Source: Aestuariivirga sp.
GTDB taxonomy: Bacteria > Pseudomonadota > Alphaproteobacteria > Rhizobiales > Aestuariivirgaceae
Direction: 5' to 3'
NCBI GenBank assembly: GCA_030680855.1
Contig: JAUXUN010000057.1
Location: 95,539-159,538, forward strand
DNA length: 64,000 nt
The stretch's first letter is position 1. Each line of letters starts with the position of its first letter. Under the pieces are notes generated by a model. That model saw only the letters and a program-made list of their open reading frames with translations. It was not told the origin of the DNA and did not search any database. A program made the position numbers and the translations under genes. Shown piece by piece: positions 9,622-19,425 of the stretch.

Positions 9622-10809
9622 GTGGCAACCCCAAATTCCCAAGACATTGTCATCGTTTCCGCCGCCCGCACCCCGGTTGGCTCCTTCAATGGAGCACTGA
9701 GTTCGGTTGCCGCATCCTTTCTCGGCACCGTGGCCCTGAAGGCCGCCATGGAGCGCGCCAGGGTTTCACCCGATGAGGTAAACGAGGTGATTTTGGGCCA
9801 GGTCCTGACCGCCGCCCAGGGCCAGAACCCCGCCAGGCAAGCTGCCATCCATGCCGGCATTCCAAACTCGGCCACTGCCTGGGGCCTGAACCAGGTCTGT
9901 GGCTCGGGGCTTCGCGCCGTGGCACTTGGCATGCAGCAAATCCAGTCGGGAAGTGCGGCGATTGTGGCCGCCGGCGGCCAGGAATCCATGAGCAAGTCCA
10001 CCCACGCGGCGCACCTGCGCGATGGCGTGAAAATGGGTGACTGGAACTTCATCGACACCATGATCAAGGATGGCCTGTGGGATGCTTTCAATGGCTATCA
10101 CATGGGCACGACCGCCGAGAATGTTGCCAGGCAATGGCAGATCACCCGTGAAATGCAGGACGCCCTTGCCGTTGCCTCGCAGAACAAGGCGGAAGCCGCC
10201 CAGGCCGCCGGCAAGTTCAAGGATGAAATTTGCGCCGTGACGATTGCCGGCCGCAAGGGTGACGTGATCGTCTCTGACGATGAATACGTCAAGAAGGGCG
10301 TGACCCTTGAAAGCATCGCCAAGCTGAAATCCGCCTTCATGAAGGATGGCACCGTAACCGCCGCCAATGCCTCAGGCATCAATGATGGCGCCGCCGTTCT
10401 CATTCTGATGAGCGCTGCCGAAGCGTCAAAGCGCGGACTTACGCCGCTCGCCCGCATCGCGTCCTGGGCGACAGCTGGCGTTGACCCCGCACTCATGGGT
10501 TCGGGCCCGATCCCCGCTTCGCAAGCCGCTTTGAAAAAAGCCGGTTGGAAAGCCGCCGACCTTGATCTCGTCGAAGCCAACGAAGCCTTCGCCGCCCAGG
10601 CCTGCGCCGTGAACAAGGACATGGGCTGGAACCCCGACATCGTGAATGTGAACGGCGGCGCCATCGCCATCGGCCACCCCATCGGTGCGAGCGGAGCCCG
10701 CGTGCTCACCACGCTGATTCATGAAATGCAAAAGCGCAAAAGCAAAAAGGGCCTCGCCACCCTGTGCATCGGCGGCGGCATGGGCATTGCCATGTGCGTA
10801 GAAAACTAA
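9622..10809 (+). CDS. phaA: acetyl-CoA C-acetyltransferase
   Basis: 395 aa, GTG start; NQVCGSGLRAVALG, NVNGGAIAIGHPIGASGARVL, CIGGGMGIAMCVE thiolase motifs; followed by phaB. Confidence 0.96.
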   Translation: MATPNSQDIVIVSAARTPVGSFNGALSSVAASFLGTVALKAAMERARVSPDEVNEVILGQVLTAAQGQNPARQAAIHAGIPNSATAWGLNQVCGSGLRAVALGMQQIQSGSAAIVAAGGQESMSKSTHAAHLRDGVKMGDWNFIDTMIKDGLWDAFNGYHMGTTAENVARQWQITREMQDALAVASQNKAEAAQAAGKFKDEICAVTIAGRKGDVIVSDDEYVKKGVTLESIAKLKSAFMKDGTVTAANASGINDGAAVLILMSAAEASKRGLTPLARIASWATAGVDPALMGSGPIPASQAALKKAGWKAADLDLVEANEAFAAQACAVNKDMGWNPDIVNVNGGAIAIGHPIGASGARVLTTLIHEMQKRKSKKGLATLCIGGGMGIAMCVEN

Positions 10810-10815
10810 GGGGGC

Positions 10816-11544
10816 ATGATGGGCAGGGTAGCAGTCGTCACCGGTGGCAGCCGCGGCATAGGTGCTGCCATTTCAAAAGCATTGAAGGCAGCGGGCTACA
10901 AAGTCGCCGCCACTTACGCCGGCAATGACGAAGCCGCCAACGCCTTTAAGAGCGAAACCGGAATTCCGGTTTACAAATGGGACGTGTCAAACACCGATGC
11001 ATGCGCCGCTGGCTTGAAACAGGTTGAAGCTGATCTTGGTCCCATCGAGGTCTTGATCAACAATGCCGGGATTACCCGTGACAGCGCCTTTCACCGCATG
11101 ACTGCCGAGCATTGGCATGCCGTGATCAACACCAATCTCAATTCGCTGTTCAACATGACAAGGCCCGTGATCGAAGGCATGCGGGCGCGGAAGTTCGGAC
11201 GCATCATCAACATCTCATCAATCAATGGCCAGAAGGGTCAGTTCGGCCAGACAAATTACTCGGCTGCAAAAGCTGGCGATCTCGGCTTTACCAAGGCGCT
11301 GGCCCAGGAAAGCGCCAAGCTTGGCATCACGGTCAACGCCATCTGCCCGGGTTACATCGCGACTGAAATGGTCATGGCCGTGCCGCAGGACGTGCGCGAG
11401 AAAAGCATCATTCCGCAAATCGCCGTGGGCCGCCTGGGCGAGGCCGAGGAAATCGCCCGTTGCGTGGTCTTCCTTGCCGCCGATGAGGCAGGCTTCATCA
11501 CCGGCTCAACCCTGTCCGCCAACGGCGGCCAGTACATGATTTAG
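10816..11544 (+). CDS. phaB: acetoacetyl-CoA reductase
   Basis: 242 aa SDR; TGGSRGIG, NNAGITRD, INGQKGQFGQTNYSAAKAG. Confidence 0.95.
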   Translation: MMGRVAVVTGGSRGIGAAISKALKAAGYKVAATYAGNDEAANAFKSETGIPVYKWDVSNTDACAAGLKQVEADLGPIEVLINNAGITRDSAFHRMTAEHWHAVINTNLNSLFNMTRPVIEGMRARKFGRIINISSINGQKGQFGQTNYSAAKAGDLGFTKALAQESAKLGITVNAICPGYIATEMVMAVPQDVREKSIIPQIAVGRLGEAEEIARCVVFLAADEAGFITGSTLSANGGQYMI

Positions 11545-11549
11545 CGTTG

Positions 11550-12149
11550 ATGCAGCTGTCGGCCGAGAATCTGGCTTGCGAGCGCGGCGGCCGGACAGTT
11601 TTCAGCAACCAGAACTTCACCCTCGGCAGCGGCGAACTCCTGCAGCTCACCGGCCCCAACGGTTCCGGCAAATCATCGCTGCTCCGCCTTCTCGCAAGCC
11701 TTGGCGAACCCAGCCATGGCAGAATATCACTCGCAGGCGGCGCGCCGGATATGAACCCGGGGCAGCAGGCCCACTACATCGCCCACAGCGACGCCAGCAA
11801 ATCTGCACTCACCGTCACGGAGAATCTAATTTTCTGGCGCGACTTCCTCGGGGGTGGTGATCTCATGCGCGCCATGCAGGCCGTTAATCTGGCGGCACTT
11901 GCAGATTATCCTGCGGCACTGCTCTCTGCCGGCCAAAGACGCCGCCTTGCGCTTGCAAGATTGGCTCTTGTCCCCCGTGCCATCTGGCTGCTCGATGAAC
12001 CCAGCGTGGGATTGGACGAATCCGCCCAGAAACTGCTCGCAGCCCTCATGAATGGGCATCTCAGGGAAGGCGGGCTTATTGTTGCCGCAACTCATGTTCC
12101 GCTTGGGCTGAACCCCGACAAAAATCTCCACCTCGGGGGAACGCCATGA
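11550..12149 (+). CDS. ccmA: heme exporter ATP-binding protein CcmA
   Basis: ABC ATPase with TGPNGSGKSSLLRLL, LSAGQRRRLALARL, LLDEPSVGLD; followed by ccmB and ccmC. Confidence 0.94.
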   Translation: MQLSAENLACERGGRTVFSNQNFTLGSGELLQLTGPNGSGKSSLLRLLASLGEPSHGRISLAGGAPDMNPGQQAHYIAHSDASKSALTVTENLIFWRDFLGGGDLMRAMQAVNLAALADYPAALLSAGQRRRLALARLALVPRAIWLLDEPSVGLDESAQKLLAALMNGHLREGGLIVAATHVPLGLNPDKNLHLGGTP

Positions 12150-12805
12150 AATTGCTTCTCGCCCTTCTCCGACGCGACCTCATCCTTGCCGCCCGCCAGG
12201 GCGGCGGCGTTGGAACCGCCCTTGGATTTTTTCTGACCGTGCTTGTGCTGCTGCCCATCGGCATCGGCCCCGACCAGGTTACCTTGCAGCGGCTCGCCCC
12301 CGGCATCCTGTGGATCACCCTGCTCCTCTCCGTGCTGCTTTCCGCCGACCGCATTTTCCAGCAGGATTTCGAGGACGGCTCGCTGGAGATCATGGTCATG
12401 GCGCCCGCCTCCCTTGAACTTGTGGCCCTCACCAAGGCTATCGCCCACTGGCTATCCACCAGCCTGCCGCTCAGCATTGCAGCACCCTTTCTCGGCATCC
12501 TGCTCAACCTGAGAACAGAGATCATTTGGCCCCTGACGCTCGCCATGGTTCTGGGCTCCTCAGCCCTTTCGCTTCTCGCCAGCATCGGCGCGTCCCTCAC
12601 CCTCAATCTCCGCCGCGGCGGCCTGCTCATTTCCATTCTGGTTCTGCCGCTTTATGTGCCCGTCCTCGTCTTCGGCATGTCCGCCACGACCGGAAATCCG
12701 GAGGTGATCGCCCCATCGCTTCTCATTCTGGCGGCCATCACTTTGGCAAGCCTCGTGCTTGCCCCCATCGCCGCCGCTGCGGCGCTACGGGCCTATCTCA
12801 AATGA
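12146..12805 (+). CDS. ccmB: heme exporter protein CcmB
   Basis: 219 aa membrane protein; DRIFQQDFEDGSLE; overlaps the ccmA end. Confidence 0.94.
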   Translation: MKLLLALLRRDLILAARQGGGVGTALGFFLTVLVLLPIGIGPDQVTLQRLAPGILWITLLLSVLLSADRIFQQDFEDGSLEIMVMAPASLELVALTKAIAHWLSTSLPLSIAAPFLGILLNLRTEIIWPLTLAMVLGSSALSLLASIGASLTLNLRRGGLLISILVLPLYVPVLVFGMSATTGNPEVIAPSLLILAAITLASLVLAPIAAAAALRAYLK

Positions 12806-12827
12806 TCCAATTTTCGTAGAATAAAAC

Positions 12828-13550
12828 ATGCAGCAATTCGCCAACCCAACCCGTTTCTTGAGCCTTGCCAACAGGGCCCTGCCCACAATCTGGGTGGTGA
12901 CCATCATCCTCTTTGCCATTGGCCTCTATGGCGCGCTCGTCTCCGCGCCGCCCGATTACCAGCAGGGAGAAACCGTGCGCATCATGTTTGTCCACGTGCC
13001 CGCCGCATGGCTAGCGATGCTTGTCTATACAGTCATGGCGCTGGCCAGCGCCGTGGCCATCATCTTCCGCCATCCCCTCGCCGATGTGGCCGCAAAGACC
13101 GCCGCTCCCATCGGCGCCGTCTTCTGCTTTCTGGCCCTTGCCACAGGCTCCCTCTGGGGTAAGCCCATGTGGGGGGCCTGGTGGGTGTGGGACGCACGGC
13201 TTACTTCAATGTTTGTGCTTTTCCTTCTGTATGTGGGTTACATCGCCATCTGGCAGGCCATCGAGGAACCAACACGCGCCGCGATGATTGCCCGCATCGT
13301 GGCCCTTGTCGGTTTCGTAAACATCCCCATCATCAAGTTTTCCGTCGACTGGTGGAACACCCTGCACCAACCGGCCAGCGTGCTCAGAATGGACGGCTCC
13401 ACTATCGATTGGTCAATACGTTGGCCTTTACTTGTTTTAGGCTTGGCCTACTCGTTTCTCTTTCTCGCTCTCCATCTCATGTCCATGCGCAGTGAGATTG
13501 CCACGCGGAAATTGCGCAATCTCCAGATTGCCCGAAGCGGAGAGGCGTGA
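12828..13550 (+). CDS. ccmC: heme ABC transporter permease CcmC
   Basis: 240 aa; VRIMFVHVPAAWLAM, GSLWGKPMWGAWWVWDARLTSMFVLFLLY. Confidence 0.97.
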   Translation: MQQFANPTRFLSLANRALPTIWVVTIILFAIGLYGALVSAPPDYQQGETVRIMFVHVPAAWLAMLVYTVMALASAVAIIFRHPLADVAAKTAAPIGAVFCFLALATGSLWGKPMWGAWWVWDARLTSMFVLFLLYVGYIAIWQAIEEPTRAAMIARIVALVGFVNIPIIKFSVDWWNTLHQPASVLRMDGSTIDWSIRWPLLVLGLAYSFLFLALHLMSMRSEIATRKLRNLQIARSGEA

Positions 13551-13696
13551 TGGACTGGAACGCGGATCACGCAAGCTTCGTTGCCGCCGCCTATGCCCTG
13601 AGCCTCGCATTTATCGCGGGCCTCATTATTTATGTATTCAGCCGTGACGCCCGCGCCAGGAAACGGCTCGCGCAGTTTCAAGAGACAAAGAAGTGA
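13550..13696 (+). CDS. ccmD: heme exporter protein CcmD
   Basis: 48 aa, below the ORF-track cutoff: MDWNADHASFVAAAYALSLAFIAGLIIYVFSRDARARKRLAQFQETKK; overlaps both ccmC and ccmG. Confidence 0.9.
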   Translation: MDWNADHASFVAAAYALSLAFIAGLIIYVFSRDARARKRLAQFQETKK

Positions 13697-14259
13697 CGGC
13701 CGTACCAACACGCCGGCGGCTTGGCTTTGCCCTTCTGCCCATTGTCATTTTTGTTGGCCTCGCACTTGTGTTTTGGAAGGGCCTGTCCGGCGATCCGAGC
13801 AACTTGCCCTCAGCCCTGATCGGCAAACCCGCGCCGGATTTTTCCCTATCGGCACTCGAAGGATCAAACATTCCCGGCCTGACCTCCGCCGATCTCAAAA
13901 CCGGCGGCGTCTCCGTGGTGAACATCTGGGCCTCCTGGTGCGGTCCCTGCCGCCTTGAACATCCCATTCTCATGGAGCTTTCCAAGCGAACCGACATTCG
14001 CCTCTATGGCATCAACAACAAGGACAAACCCGAAAATGCCAGGCGTTTCCTCGGCACCTTGGGCCAGCCCTTCGCCGCCATTGGCGCCGACACCAGCGGA
14101 CGCGCGACAATTGACTGGGGAAGCTACGGCGTGCCCGAAACCTTTATCGTCGATGGCAGGGGAATCATCCGCTTCAAATGGATCGGCCCGCTATCGCCGG
14201 AAATCATGGCCGGGACTTTTGCTGGTGAAATTGAAAAGGCCAAACAGCCTCTGCCTTGA
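13693..14259 (+). CDS. ccmG: thiol:disulfide interchange protein CcmG/DsbE
   Basis: 188 aa; SVVNIWASWCGPCRLEHPIL; end of the ccm cluster. Confidence 0.93.
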   Translation: MTAVPTRRRLGFALLPIVIFVGLALVFWKGLSGDPSNLPSALIGKPAPDFSLSALEGSNIPGLTSADLKTGGVSVVNIWASWCGPCRLEHPILMELSKRTDIRLYGINNKDKPENARRFLGTLGQPFAAIGADTSGRATIDWGSYGVPETFIVDGRGIIRFKWIGPLSPEIMAGTFAGEIEKAKQPLP

Positions 14260-14760
14260 TCAGCGGCCCTTGCGCGGCCGGACTTTTCGCACCGGCTTTT
14301 CCGGTTCCTTGTCTTCCACCTTGTCCATTTCGGCGGCAAGGCCGGTGAGGCATTCCAGCAGCGTCTTGCGGTCCGAGTTCGGCAAAGTGGCCAGAAGCTG
14401 GCGGTCAACTTCTTCCGCCCCCGATTGCGCCTGCTTCAGCATTTTCTTGCCGATGGGTGTCAGCCTGATGGCGTTGGTGCGCGCATCGTCCTTGGTGCGC
14501 CGGCGCTGCACATAGCCCTGCGCCATGAGGCGGGCCACGAGATCGGCCAGCGTCGAGCGGTCGATGCCGGTCATCTTCACAAGCTCCGTCTGGCTCCTGC
14601 CCTCATGGGCGTCGGCTGCCAACAACACCGTGAACTGACGATGTGTCAGGCCGGTCTTTCCTGTCTCGCTCATGTAAAGGTGGATGGAGTATTGCACTGC
14701 CCGCTTCAACAAATGCGAAAGTGATCGCGACAGTTGCTTTACGTCCCTGTTGCCGCTCAT
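14260..14760 (-). CDS. MarR family transcriptional regulator
   Basis: 166 aa; LTHRQFTVLLAA...QTELVKMTGIDRSTLADLVARLMAQGYVQRRRTKDDARTNAIRLTPIGKKML. Confidence 0.93.
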   Translation of the reverse strand: MSGNRDVKQLSRSLSHLLKRAVQYSIHLYMSETGKTGLTHRQFTVLLAADAHEGRSQTELVKMTGIDRSTLADLVARLMAQGYVQRRRTKDDARTNAIRLTPIGKKMLKQAQSGAEEVDRQLLATLPNSDRKTLLECLTGLAAEMDKVEDKEPEKPVRKVRPRKGR

Positions 14761-15013
14761 TGGCCCCTACTCCTGCGCCGGTGAATCAAACGGATTTTGA
14801 TCCCCTGCTGTGTTGCTTGCCCCATTGCTTTCCGCCCGTCGCGTCATCCCCCTGCCCGTGCAACGATGACTGCGCCTTGAATTCAGAAAGCCGGTGAGTC
14901 CTAGCGTTTCAACTTCGAAGCGGCAAGCAAAAAAGCACGCGCCCGCCGCATTGCAAAGCATCTAAAATCATCCGGGCACGGATTACAACTCTTGACTTCT
15001 GAAAATCGGCTGC

Positions 15014-15583
15014 TCAAGCGGATGGCGCGTCAGGCTTGGAGGCCTCATCCTCGATCATGTGCTTGGCCATATAGGGCGCGTTCGCAAGTGCGAATGCCAG
15101 GGTCAGCCCGAGCAAACCGAACACCTTGAAGTTGACCCACATGTCAGTGCTGACATTCCGCCAGATCAGTTCATTGAGGAGAGCCACCACCAGGAAGAAG
15201 ATGCCCCAGCGCAGGGTGAGCACGCGCCACGCCGCGGTGGGAAGATTGACCGCCTCGCCAACCACGTATCTTATGAACAATTTGCCGTAATAGAGCCCGC
15301 CCAAGAGCAGGGCACCGAAGAACACGTTGATCAGTGTCACCTTCACCTTGATGAAGGTGTCGTCGTGCATCCAGATTGTAAGCCCGCCGAAGATGCCGAC
15401 AAAGATGGCGCTGAACAGCGGAACCTTGGCAATCTTTCGCGTCATGATCCACGAGGCGGCAAGCGCCACGGCAGTCGCCACCATGAAAATGCCCGTGCCC
15501 CAGAACACCCCGCCCTTCCAGTTGCCGATGAAGAAGGCAAGCAGCGGGCCCATCTCGATGAGGAATTTGGGAAGTGGTTTCAT
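15014..15583 (-). CDS. yciB: inner membrane-spanning protein YciB (septation protein A family)
   Basis: 189 aa; GPLLAFFIGN, MHDDTFIKVKVTLIN, LNELIWRN, MWVNFKVFG. Confidence 0.94.
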   Translation of the reverse strand: MKPLPKFLIEMGPLLAFFIGNWKGGVFWGTGIFMVATAVALAASWIMTRKIAKVPLFSAIFVGIFGGLTIWMHDDTFIKVKVTLINVFFGALLLGGLYYGKLFIRYVVGEAVNLPTAAWRVLTLRWGIFFLVVALLNELIWRNVSTDMWVNFKVFGLLGLTLAFALANAPYMAKHMIEDEASKPDAPSA

Positions 15584-17133
15584 GGCTCGGCTATTCCTGA
15601 AATGGCGCGGGCAAAAGCGTCCGCGTCGAAGGGTTGAAGGTCATCGATGGTTTCGCCAACCCCAATGGCGTGGATGGGGAGCGCAAATTTTTCCGCGATT
15701 GCCACAAGAATACCACCCCGCGCCGTGCCATCAAGCTTGGTCATGATCAGGCCGGTGACTCCCGCCACCTTGGTGAAAATTTCAGCCTGCGAAATGGCAT
15801 TCTGCCCTGTCGTGGCATCGAGGATCAAGAGCACCGCGTGCGGCGCCGTCTCGTCTTGTTTCTTGACCACCCGCACGATCTTGTCGAGCTCGTCCATCAG
15901 ATAGGCCTTGTTCTGCAGCCGCCCCGCCGTGTCGATGAACAGAATGTCAGTGCCGTCTTCCTTGGCAGTTTGCATCGCATCATAGGCCAGCCCCGACGAA
16001 TCAGAACCCGTGGGCCGCGACAGGGTTTTGGCCCCGATGCGCTCGCCCCAAATGGTGAGCTGCTCGATAGCCGCGGCACGGAAGGTATCACAGGCGACAA
16101 ACATCACCTTGAAGCCTTCGCCCGTGGCGATGGCCCCCAGCTTGCCGATGGTCGTGGTTTTGCCAGCTCCGTTGACCCCCACCACCAGAATGACAAAAGG
16201 CTTCTCGCTGCCGAAATTGAACGGCACCTCAACGGGTTTCAGAACCTTGGCCACTTCTTCAGCCAGAATGCGCTTCACTTCTTCGGGCTCGATTTCCTTG
16301 TCATAGCGCCCGGCAGACACCGCCTTGATGATGCGCTCTGAAACCGCAATGCCGAGGTCCGCCTGGATCAGCACATCTTCCAGTTCCTCAAGCGTCGTCG
16401 CATCCAGCTTGCGCTTGGTGAAGATCGAGGTGATCGACGTGGTGATCGATTTGGAAGACTTGGACAGTCCTTGCGTGAGTCGCGACAGCCAGCCCTTGGC
16501 TTGAACAGGTTCCGGCTCGGGCGCAACAGGAACAATGACCGGGAACGGCGCGGGAGCTTCTTCAACAACCGGCGGCGGCGCAGCAACTTCGATTTTCGGA
16601 ACTGGGACTTCAACTTCAATCTTTTCTTGCGGTGCGGGTTTCGGCGGCGGAACAATTTTTTTAGGTTCCGGCCTGATTGGCTCCGGCTTGTTCGCCTCAA
16701 CCTTTTTGGGTTCTGGCTTTACCGGCTCAACTTTCTTGACTTCGACCTTTTTGGGTTCAACTTTCTTTGATTCGGGCTTCTTTGGTTCGGGCTTCTTGAC
16801 CTCAGCCTTCTTTGGTTCCGGCTTAACCGCTTCAACCTTTTTGACTTCGACTTTTTTCGGTTCTGCCTTCTTTGGCTCAGGCTTCACGGCCTCAGCCTTT
16901 TTGGGCTCCAGTTTTGCCTTAGGCTTGGGTTCAGCCTTTTTCGGCTCAGGTGCGGCCTTTGCCTTGGGTTCTGGTTTTACCTCGGCCCGTGGCTCGGGCT
17001 CAACCGGCTCCGGAATAGCTTTAACGATGACCGGCGCAGGCGCTTCAAGCTGTTCCACAACAGGTGGAGGCGGTGGCGCTTCTTCAGTCTTGCCGACAAT
17101 CCGGTTGAAAAGCTTCTTGAAGAACCCGCTCAT
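15580..17133 (-). CDS. ftsY: signal recognition particle receptor FtsY with long Lys/Pro/Glu-rich N-terminal region
   Basis: 517 aa; GVNGAGKTTTIGKLGA, DTFRAAAIEQL, DTAGRLQNK, TKLDGTARGG; ~190 aa KPEPKKAEVKKVE-type N-terminus. Confidence 0.96.
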   Translation of the reverse strand: MSGFFKKLFNRIVGKTEEAPPPPPVVEQLEAPAPVIVKAIPEPVEPEPRAEVKPEPKAKAAPEPKKAEPKPKAKLEPKKAEAVKPEPKKAEPKKVEVKKVEAVKPEPKKAEVKKPEPKKPESKKVEPKKVEVKKVEPVKPEPKKVEANKPEPIRPEPKKIVPPPKPAPQEKIEVEVPVPKIEVAAPPPVVEEAPAPFPVIVPVAPEPEPVQAKGWLSRLTQGLSKSSKSITTSITSIFTKRKLDATTLEELEDVLIQADLGIAVSERIIKAVSAGRYDKEIEPEEVKRILAEEVAKVLKPVEVPFNFGSEKPFVILVVGVNGAGKTTTIGKLGAIATGEGFKVMFVACDTFRAAAIEQLTIWGERIGAKTLSRPTGSDSSGLAYDAMQTAKEDGTDILFIDTAGRLQNKAYLMDELDKIVRVVKKQDETAPHAVLLILDATTGQNAISQAEIFTKVAGVTGLIMTKLDGTARGGILVAIAEKFALPIHAIGVGETIDDLQPFDADAFARAISGIAEP

Positions 17134-18377
17134 GCGGCGAGCCTTGCTTCAAGATAGTGACCGTTAGCGCCAGTGACATGGGCCCTGACGATGGCACCGG
17201 GCGAAAGACTTTGGGTGAATTTTACCTGCGCGAATTGTTCGTTGCGGCCTGAATTCAGGGTTTCGACCAACACGCGTTGTGTGGCCCCGATGGAATTGTT
17301 GAGGAAGCGGAACAATCGCTCATCGCCCTTCGCGCGCAATCGCTGGGCCCGCTCCCTGATCACCAGCTTGTCCAGTTGCGGCATGCGCGCCGCCGGAGTT
17401 TCCGGCCGCGGCGAGAACGGAAAGACATGCAGATAGGTAAGGCCGCACTCATCAACGATCTTCAGCGAGTTCTCGAACATTCCTTCAGTTTCGGTCGGGA
17501 AGCCCGCGATGATGTCGGCCCCGAACACCATGTCGGGACGGCGCGATTTCAGCTCATGGCAAAAGGCGATGGAATCTTCCCGTGCATGCCGCCGCTTCAT
17601 CCGCTTCAGGATCATATTGTCGCCGGATTGCAGCGAGAGGTGAATATGCGGCATCAGCCGCGCCTCTCCCGCCATTACCTCCATCAGTTCCGGATCAGTC
17701 TCAATGGAATCAATCGACGAGAGCCGCAGGCGCTTGAGATCGGGCACATCTTTCAAAATGCGATTGACCAGCGCCCCAAGTTTCGGCGCGCCATCGAGAT
17801 CAGCGCCCCACGAGGTGATATCAACCCCCGACAAAACTACTTCCGCATAGCCATTCGCCACCAGCCGGCGCACCTGTTCCAACGCCTGCGCAATTTCAAC
17901 CGAGCGTGAGTTGCCGCGTCCAAAGGGAATGATGCAGAACGTGCAGCGATGGTCGCAGCCGTTCTGCACCTGCACGAAAGCCCGCGTTCGTTCCGTCAAT
18001 CCGTCAATCATGTGCAGATGGTTCTTGCGCGGGCTCATGATCTCGCTCACCCGCACCCTGTCATTGGCGCCAGGCAGCCAGTTCTGCGGCTGCAATTTTT
18101 CTTCATTGCCGAGCACCATTGCAACTTCCGGCATGGCGGCAAACATTTCCGGCGTTGTCTGCGCCGCGCAGCCCGTGACGATGATTTTTGCCTCTGGCCT
18201 GTCCTTGTGCGCCTTGCGGATGGCCTGCCGCGCCTGCCGTGTGGCTTCCGCCGTCACCGCACAGGTGTTGAAGACAATCGCATCCCTTAGGCCGGCCTTC
18301 TCAGCATGGCTACGCATCACTTCCGACTCGTAGGTATTGAGCCTGCAGCCAAAGGTGACGAATTCGCTTTCGCTCAT
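17130..18377 (-). CDS. mtaB: tRNA (N6-L-threonylcarbamoyladenosine(37)-C(2))-methylthiotransferase MtaB
   Basis: 415 aa; FGCRLNTYESE, NTCAVTAEA, CDHRCTFCIIP radical-SAM motif. Confidence 0.94.
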   Translation of the reverse strand: MSESEFVTFGCRLNTYESEVMRSHAEKAGLRDAIVFNTCAVTAEATRQARQAIRKAHKDRPEAKIIVTGCAAQTTPEMFAAMPEVAMVLGNEEKLQPQNWLPGANDRVRVSEIMSPRKNHLHMIDGLTERTRAFVQVQNGCDHRCTFCIIPFGRGNSRSVEIAQALEQVRRLVANGYAEVVLSGVDITSWGADLDGAPKLGALVNRILKDVPDLKRLRLSSIDSIETDPELMEVMAGEARLMPHIHLSLQSGDNMILKRMKRRHAREDSIAFCHELKSRRPDMVFGADIIAGFPTETEGMFENSLKIVDECGLTYLHVFPFSPRPETPAARMPQLDKLVIRERAQRLRAKGDERLFRFLNNSIGATQRVLVETLNSGRNEQFAQVKFTQSLSPGAIVRAHVTGANGHYLEARLAA

Positions 18378-19231
18378 GCGGCCAGCTCTTGCGGCAGCAC
18401 GCCGTCAAATTCATAGGCCACGGGTCCGGTCATCAGCACATGGTCATCGCTCTCGCGCCATTCCATCATCAGGTCGCCGCCCGGCAAGGTGATCCGGCAC
18501 TTCCGGTCAATGATCTTGATCCGCGCCCCCGCCGCCATCACGGCGCAGGCCGCCGTGCCGCAAGCCTTGGTGAGGCCAGCGCTGCGCTCCCACACCTTCA
18601 GCGTCACATGATCGCGCGCATCGACACGCGCCAGCGAAATATTCGCCCGCTCCGGAAACAGGTGATGATGCTCCAGCATAGGGCCAACCTTGGAGAGATC
18701 GACCACATCGAGATCATCAACCCAGAAGATGCAATGCGGGTTGCCCACATTCACCACCGACGGCGAATGAATGAGTGGCGCATCGATGGGCCCCACCTGC
18801 AATTCGATATGGCGCGTGTCGTGGAAAGGCTCGGACAGCGGAATGTCCTTCCAGTCAAAGCGCGGCACGCCATTGTCGATGGTCACCACCCTGTCGCCCG
18901 CCTTGCGCGCCACCAGGAAGCCGCCCAGCGTATCGATGGTGGCTGACGTCGTTTTATTCTCGTCAAACAGCATGTTGGCAATGCAGCGCGCGGCGTTGCC
19001 GCAGCTTTCAACCTGCCCGCCGCCGCTGTTCCACACCAGCATGCGCACATCGGCAATATCGGATTTCTGCAGGATGATGATCTGGTCGCAGCCGATGCCG
19101 GTTTTGCGGTCGGCAATCGCCCGCGCCCGTACGTCATCCATGGAAATCGCACGGCTTCGCCCGTCAAGCACGACAAAATCATTGCCGAGCCCGTTCATCT
19201 TGCGAAAGGGGATGCTGACAGCCTGGGTCAT
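18374..19231 (-). CDS. dapF: diaminopimelate epimerase
   Basis: 285 aa; FRKMNGLGNDFVVLDGR, ESCGNAARC, ERSAGLTKACGTAACA. Confidence 0.97.
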   Translation of the reverse strand: MTQAVSIPFRKMNGLGNDFVVLDGRSRAISMDDVRARAIADRKTGIGCDQIIILQKSDIADVRMLVWNSGGGQVESCGNAARCIANMLFDENKTTSATIDTLGGFLVARKAGDRVVTIDNGVPRFDWKDIPLSEPFHDTRHIELQVGPIDAPLIHSPSVVNVGNPHCIFWVDDLDVVDLSKVGPMLEHHHLFPERANISLARVDARDHVTLKVWERSAGLTKACGTAACAVMAAGARIKIIDRKCRITLPGGDLMMEWRESDDHVLMTGPVAYEFDGVLPQELAA

Positions 19232-19425
19232 TTCAGGGGGTTATATGGTGAAACGGGCCGAAAAAGCTAGCCGCAACTCATTCCCCTCCCCCTTGCGGGG
19301 AGGAGTTAGGGGTGGAGGTCGGGAATTACGTCAGTTGAGGGAAGAATGCTTTCACTTTTTTCGGGCCCTGAGCAGTACAATTTTCATACTAGCCGAAGCC
19401 CCTTGGGTCATGCTCAACAGTGTCC

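Noticed and set aside
16560-17000. Possible CRISPR-like or satellite repeat
   Set aside because: Irregular codon-level repetition inside the ftsY frame, no spacers or constant-length units.
16471-17167. Repeat-rich plus-strand ORFs (FRRNNFFRF..., SGFTGSTFLTSTFLG...) resembling adhesin or fibre proteins
   Set aside because: They are the reverse frames of the FtsY KPEPKK repeats; the minus-strand gene explains them fully.
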